8,920 nt of DNA. Source: DATDAH01 sp036525535 (lineage in GTDB: Bacteria > Actinomycetota > Acidimicrobiia > Acidimicrobiales > DATDAH01). Below the pieces are notes generated by a model. The model did not search any database. It was not told where the DNA came from and saw only the letters and a program-made list of their open reading frames with translations. Of this stretch, positions 5,997 through 8,920 are shown one piece after another. Location: positions 1 through 8,920 of the forward strand of contig DATDAH010000355.1 of assembly GCA_036525535.1 (NCBI GenBank). Reading direction: 5' to 3'. Position 1 is the stretch's first letter, and every line of letters starts with the position of its first letter. The position numbers and the translations under genes are program-made.

Positions 5997-6422
5997 GTGC
6001 CTTCGCCAGGCCTCAGCGACGACGTACGTCGTGCCCTCACAGCCGGTCGGCTCGCCCACCTGACCACCATCAACCCCGACGGCAGCCCCCAGGTCAGCGT
6101 CGTCTGGATCGGCCTCGACGGCGACGACATCGTCGTCGGCCACCTCATGCGCGGCCGCAAGGTCACCAACATCACCCGCGACCCGCGCGTGGCACTCACC
6201 GTCGAGGCCGACGGAGCCAATCCGGTGGGCATGGCGAACTACCTCATCGTGTACGGCTCCGCTCGCCTGACCGAGGGCGGCGCGCCGGAGCTGCTGCAGC
6301 GCCTCGCCGCGGTCTACCTCGGCCCGGACGTGAGGTTCCCGCCTTTCGACAGCCCGCCCCCCGGCCATGTCATCCACATCACGCCGGAACGGATCGGCGG
6401 CGCCGGTCCCTGGGCCGACTGA
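5997..6422 (+). CDS. PPOX-class (pyridoxamine 5'-phosphate oxidase-fold) F420/FMN-dependent oxidoreductase
   Basis: 141 aa from the GTG at 5997. The sequence follows the split-barrel pattern of actinobacterial Rv1155-like proteins: LSDDVRRALTAGRLAHLTT, then INPDGSPQVSVVWIGLDGDD, IVVGHLMRGRKVTNITRDP, RVALTVEADG and a closing HIINI-like HVIHITPERIGG strand. These small homodimeric enzymes bind F420 or FMN at the dimer interface and reduce small organic substrates; the exact substrate is unknown. No Shine-Dalgarno precedes the GTG and the first internal Met is at residue 55, so I keep this start; a leaderless or near-leaderless message is possible. The gene diverges from tetR across the dyad, and the LLM-class oxidoreductase follows 11 bases after its stop, indicating an operon. 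Confidence 0.88.
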   Translation: MPSPGLSDDVRRALTAGRLAHLTTINPDGSPQVSVVWIGLDGDDIVVGHLMRGRKVTNITRDPRVALTVEADGANPVGMANYLIVYGSARLTEGGAPELLQRLAAVYLGPDVRFPPFDSPPPGHVIHITPERIGGAGPWAD

Positions 6423-6433
6423 GAGGGGACGAG

Positions 6434-7306
6434 ATGCGAGTCGGCATTCACTTCGTCAACTTCACCCTTCCCGGCGCGCCCGCCTCGCTGGCCGCGGCGC
6501 TCGCCGAGACGGCACGGGTCGCCGAGGAGGGCGGCGTGTCGACGTTCACCCTCATGGACCACTGGTTCCAGATGGAGATGATGGCCACCGCCGAGGACCC
6601 CATGCTCGAGGGCTACACATCCCTCGGGTTCCTCGCCGGCCAGACCCAGCGCATGCGCCTCGGCCTGCTGGTCACCGGCGTCACCTACCGCCACCCCGGC
6701 CTTCTGGCCAAGACCGTCACCACCCTCGATGTGCTGTCCGGCGGGCGAGCACAGCTCGGCCTCGGCGCCGCCTGGTACGAGCGCGAGCACCTCGGGCTCG
6801 GCGTTCCGTTCCCGCCGCTGGCGGAGCGGTTCGAGCGGCTGGAGGAGACCCTGCAGATCTGCCTGCAGATGTGGAGCGATGACAACGGTCCGTTCGACGG
6901 CAAGCACTACCAGCTCGCCGAGACCATCTGCTCACCGCCACCTGTCAGCGCGCCCCACCCGCGTGTGCTCATCGGCGGGAGTGGCGAGCGCAAGACGCTG
7001 CGTCTCGTCGCCCGCTACGCCGACGCGTGCAACCTGTTCGCCTCCTCCCCCGACGAGGTAGCCCACAAGCTCGAGGTGCTCGCCCGCCACTGCGACTCAG
7101 AAGGTCGCGACCCCAGCACCATCGAGCGCACCATCTTGGCCATGGGCGACCCGCTCGACGATCCCGCCAGCTTCGTCGCATCGATGGCTGCCTACGCCAA
7201 ACTCGGGGTCGACCTCGTCGAGTTGATGCCCAGGGGTGACCCCGTCGTCTACGCCACCGAAGTCGTCACCCGCATCGTCCCCGCGCTCGACGAGCTCGGG
7301 TCCTGA
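6434..7306 (+). CDS. LLM-class F420-dependent oxidoreductase
   Basis: 290 aa from the ATG at 6434, with AGAGGGG five bases upstream. It is a luciferase-like TIM barrel: MRVGIHFVNF, FTLMDHWFQMEMM (second-strand His-Trp region), the diagnostic LGLLVTGVTYRHPGLLAK, TVTTLDVLSGGRAQLGLGAAWYEREH, ERFERLEETLQICLQMW, and late in the chain VLIGGSGERKTLRLVARYADACN. The last is the phosphate-binding part of the cofactor site. The family transfers hydride from reduced F420 (some members use FMN) to organic substrates such as alcohols, imines or quinone-like compounds; the substrate is not readable here. It sits 11 bases after the PPOX gene and is presumably co-transcribed under the TetR dyad. The frame is open far upstream (to 5381), but that extension is antisense to the regulator and frame-shifted against PPOX. 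Confidence 0.93.
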   Translation: MRVGIHFVNFTLPGAPASLAAALAETARVAEEGGVSTFTLMDHWFQMEMMATAEDPMLEGYTSLGFLAGQTQRMRLGLLVTGVTYRHPGLLAKTVTTLDVLSGGRAQLGLGAAWYEREHLGLGVPFPPLAERFERLEETLQICLQMWSDDNGPFDGKHYQLAETICSPPPVSAPHPRVLIGGSGERKTLRLVARYADACNLFASSPDEVAHKLEVLARHCDSEGRDPSTIERTILAMGDPLDDPASFVASMAAYAKLGVDLVELMPRGDPVVYATEVVTRIVPALDELGS

Positions 7307-7338
7307 GCACCGCGCCGTCCGCGCCGGTTCGACTCCGA

Positions 7339-7875
7339 TCAGCTCTGGCGGGTGAATGTGCTCGTCTCGTACAGCGCGGACTGGAAGACCTCCTCCGGGA
7401 TGCCTCCGTAGGGCGGGAGGGTCGAGTTGATGAACTCGAGTGTGAGCGTGTCGCCGTCGAGCGACCAGTGGTACGTGTTCGCGCCATCGGAGTGCGTGAA
7501 GACGACCTGATCGCCTTCCACTGCGTACTCGGCGTCATAGTCGATCTCGACCCTGGGCCCACCGTCCGTCTCGCCGTAGAGGTCCCATTCGCCGTCGCCG
7601 ATGTCGAGGATCAGCTCGGTGGATGGGGCCTCGATCGGGTTGAGCGGTCGAAACTCGTCCATCCACTCCTCGAGGCCGTGTTCACGGACGGTTGCCTCGG
7701 CGTCGGCCGGGGTGATCGGACCGGTCCGGTAGGTCCCGTCGAGCGGTGTCGCCGTGGTCGACGATTGCTCGGTCATCGACGAGGCTTCGCTGCCGTCATC
7801 CGAGCCACAGCCGACCAGCGGGATCAGGAGGCCGATCATCACGGCCAGGAGCCGACCAACGGTTGTCGCGACCAT
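7339..7875 (-). CDS. secreted lipoprotein of unknown function
   Basis: The ATG at 7875 has GGAGGG ending four bases upstream, giving 178 aa. It opens with a classical lipoprotein signal: VATTVGR, a hydrophobic core LLAVMIGLLIP, and the lipobox LVGC with the acylated Cys23. A low-complexity Ser/Thr/Asp/Glu linker (about 24-42) follows. The mature part has alternating strands ending YAVEGDQVVFTHS, YHWSLDGDTLTLEF and a C-terminal FTRQS. It looks like a small beta-rich, possibly lipocalin-like domain, acidic overall. I do not recognise a named family. It would be tethered to the outer face of the cytoplasmic membrane. It converges on the LLM gene with only 32 bp between the two stops. The longer frame to 8043 would put the lipobox deep inside the chain and is rejected. 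Confidence 0.82.
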   Translation of the reverse strand: MVATTVGRLLAVMIGLLIPLVGCGSDDGSEASSMTEQSSTTATPLDGTYRTGPITPADAEATVREHGLEEWMDEFRPLNPIEAPSTELILDIGDGEWDLYGETDGGPRVEIDYDAEYAVEGDQVVFTHSDGANTYHWSLDGDTLTLEFINSTLPPYGGIPEEVFQSALYETSTFTRQS

Positions 7876-8186
7876 CCTGCCCTCCACGCTTACGTTCGAA
7901 CGCACGCTCGCACCGTCACCGCGACGCAACAAGGGTGGGACCACCAGCACGACGGGGGTGGCTCCACGCCAGACCGCTTGGACGCCGGGCCGACCCTCCA
8001 CGCGCACTCGGATGTCATAGGCAACGCCGACAGTCCCCGCCAACCCGCGGGGAGCGCGGCGGTCGGAGGGTGGACCCGAAGGTCAGCCGGTGCTGTTGTG
8101 CCTCCTCGGCGGCCAGGCAACCGGTCAGCGTAGGATTCGGGGTAACCCTCTGGCTCGGACCGTCGGGGTGACGGAGGGAGGAGCCG
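7876..8186. other. 311-bp divergent intergenic region (lipoprotein / multicopper oxidase)
   Basis: This should hold the promoters of both divergent genes, but no strong -35/-10 pair is visible. TAGGAT at 8131-8136 is -10-like on the plus strand without a good -35. GGAGGGAGGAG (8173-8183) is the ribosome site of the oxidase. A 7-bp hairpin lies at 8034-8053. Open frames crossing the region lack coding character. Confidence 0.5.
8034..8053. repeat. GC-rich hairpin in the divergent promoter region
   Basis: TCCCCGC (8034-8040) and GCGGGGA (8047-8053) form a perfect 7-bp stem with a CAACCC loop, 133 bp before the multicopper oxidase start. It could be an operator or a transcript structure; nothing decides between them. 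Confidence 0.35.
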
Positions 8187-8920
8187 ATGAGCAGGTCAGG
8201 GATGTCCCGGCGGGATTTTCTCCGTATCAGCGGAGGCGCCGGCGGTGGGCTGTTCTTCATCGGCCAGATCGGTGGCCGGCTGTTCAGAATGCCGGTGGCC
8301 GCGGCACAGATCCCGGGCGGATCGCTCGATCCGCGGGCCGTGCCCAAGTACCAGACGGCGCTGCTGGTCCCGCCCGTGATGCCGAGGGCGGACGTCATCG
8401 CCCAGCGGGGCGGCAAGCAGGTCGACTACTACGAGATCTCCGTCAGGCAGTTCGACCAGCAGATCCTGCCCGCGGGGTTCCCGGCCACGACCGTCTGGGG
8501 CTACGGCGCGACAACCGCGCAGAGCAACCGGGGCCTGCTGATCCACAACGCACCGTCGTTGACGATCGAGGCCCGGCACGACCGGCCGGTGCGCGTCCAG
8601 TGGACCAACGCTCTCGTCGACGGCAACGGCAACTACCTGCCCCACCTGCTGCCGGTCGATCCGACGCTCCACTGGGCCAACCCCGCGGGTGGTGACACCC
8701 AGCGTGACACGCGACCGAGCTTCGCCTCGACGCCCGGCCCGTACAGGGGGCCGGTGCCACTGGTCACCCACGCCCACGGCGCGGTCGGCGTCGGCGACGA
8801 GAGCGACGGCTACGCCGAGGCGTGGTACCTGCCCGCGGCCGACGACATTCCTGCCGGATACGCCACCGAGGGCACGTGGTACGACTTCTTCGCCGGCAAG
8901 GCGGCGGCCAAGTTCGGCAC
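8187..8920 (+). CDS. Tat-exported multicopper oxidase, CotA/bilirubin oxidase-like (3' truncated)
   Basis: The ATG at 8187 follows a strong GGAGGGAGGAG site; the frame stays open to the window end (244 codons visible). It opens with a twin-arginine signal, SRRDFLRI (residues 7-14), then a Gly-rich hydrophobic stretch and AAAQ, a plausible cleavage zone near residue 41. The first cupredoxin domain follows: YYEISVRQFDQQILP, TTVWGYG, RPVRVQWTNAL, and LLPVDPTLHW with His162. Then comes THAHG (His195, His197), the first type 2/type 3 copper motif, and SDGYAEAWY (206-214), matching CotA's HLHGG...SDGYPEAW layout. Such enzymes fold and load cofactor, cross by Tat, and oxidise phenolics, bilirubin-like pigments or metals with reduction of O2 to water. 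The other three copper motifs should lie beyond the edge. The substrate cannot be told. Met6 is an alternative start with worse spacing. Confidence 0.9.
   Translation, partial: MSRSGMSRRDFLRISGGAGGGLFFIGQIGGRLFRMPVAAAQIPGGSLDPRAVPKYQTALLVPPVMPRADVIAQRGGKQVDYYEISVRQFDQQILPAGFPATTVWGYGATTAQSNRGLLIHNAPSLTIEARHDRPVRVQWTNALVDGNGNYLPHLLPVDPTLHWANPAGGDTQRDTRPSFASTPGPYRGPVPLVTHAHGAVGVGDESDGYAEAWYLPAADDIPAGYATEGTWYDFFAGKAAAKFG

Noticed and set aside
5945..6232. 96-residue N-terminal extension of the TetR regulator
   Set aside because: It is antisense to the PPOX coding region and crosses the operator. The TetR fold begins a few residues after the GTG at 5944.
5381..6433. 350-residue upstream extension of the LLM oxidoreductase frame
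   Set aside because: It is Arg/Gly/Pro-rich, antisense to tetR and out of frame with PPOX. The family start motif and a Shine-Dalgarno are at 6434.
7468..8133. Plus-strand open frame of 221 codons opposite the lipoprotein
   Set aside because: It is a high-GC shadow. The minus strand has a lipobox, a signal peptide and a ribosome site, whereas this frame has none and crosses the divergent promoter region.
8015..8777. Minus-strand open frames opposite the multicopper oxidase start
   Set aside because: They lack recognisable domains and ribosome sites. The plus strand carries a Tat signal and copper-site motifs in register.

Overview
The window is high-GC and fully bacterial in style. It has GTG starts, near-leaderless genes, F420-type oxidoreductases, a dodecin and dense gene packing. 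This points to an actinobacterium, possibly an Acidimicrobiia-like or other uncultured lineage, but nothing here fixes the genus. No rRNA, tRNA, CRISPR array or insertion sequence was found.

Layout, left to right. (1) The 3' part of an ABCG-type ABC transporter (ATPase and membrane domain in one chain) runs in from the left edge. (2) A 70-aa dodecin with a strong Shine-Dalgarno sequence follows. (3) A 324-bp stretch without an intact gene contains, on the minus strand, what reads as the last ~43 codons of a class I fructose-bisphosphate aldolase. (4) A two-gene unit comes next. The first gene is a 706-aa phospholipase C/acid-phosphatase-type phosphoesterase whose first ~150 residues are an 11-residue (hendecad) Cys-x-x-Trp repeat array passing from a hydrophilic to a hydrophobic half. 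The second is a GTGA-overlapped small two-helix membrane protein. (5) Two hairpins lie between this unit and the convergent next operon. (6) A divergent module follows. A TetR-family regulator and a VOC-fold protein are on the minus strand. A PPOX-type flavin/F420 oxidoreductase and an LLM-class F420 oxidoreductase are on the plus strand. A perfect 7-2-7 dyad sits between the two arms. (7) A convergent lipoprotein gene follows on the minus strand. (8) A Tat-exported CotA/bilirubin-oxidase-like multicopper oxidase starts at 8187 and runs off the right edge.

How they fit together. The TetR-centred module looks like a self-contained, autoregulated redox/detoxification unit. The phosphoesterase and its coupled membrane partner look like a membrane-anchored phosphoester or phospholipid hydrolase system. 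Its Cys/Trp hendecad stalk is the most unusual thing in the window: 14 cysteines, 11 residues apart except for one 10-residue step. Mostly aromatic residues sit at Cys+3, and a Lys/Arg ladder at Cys+8 runs through the hydrophobic half. Whether this array is already catalogued cannot be judged without a search.
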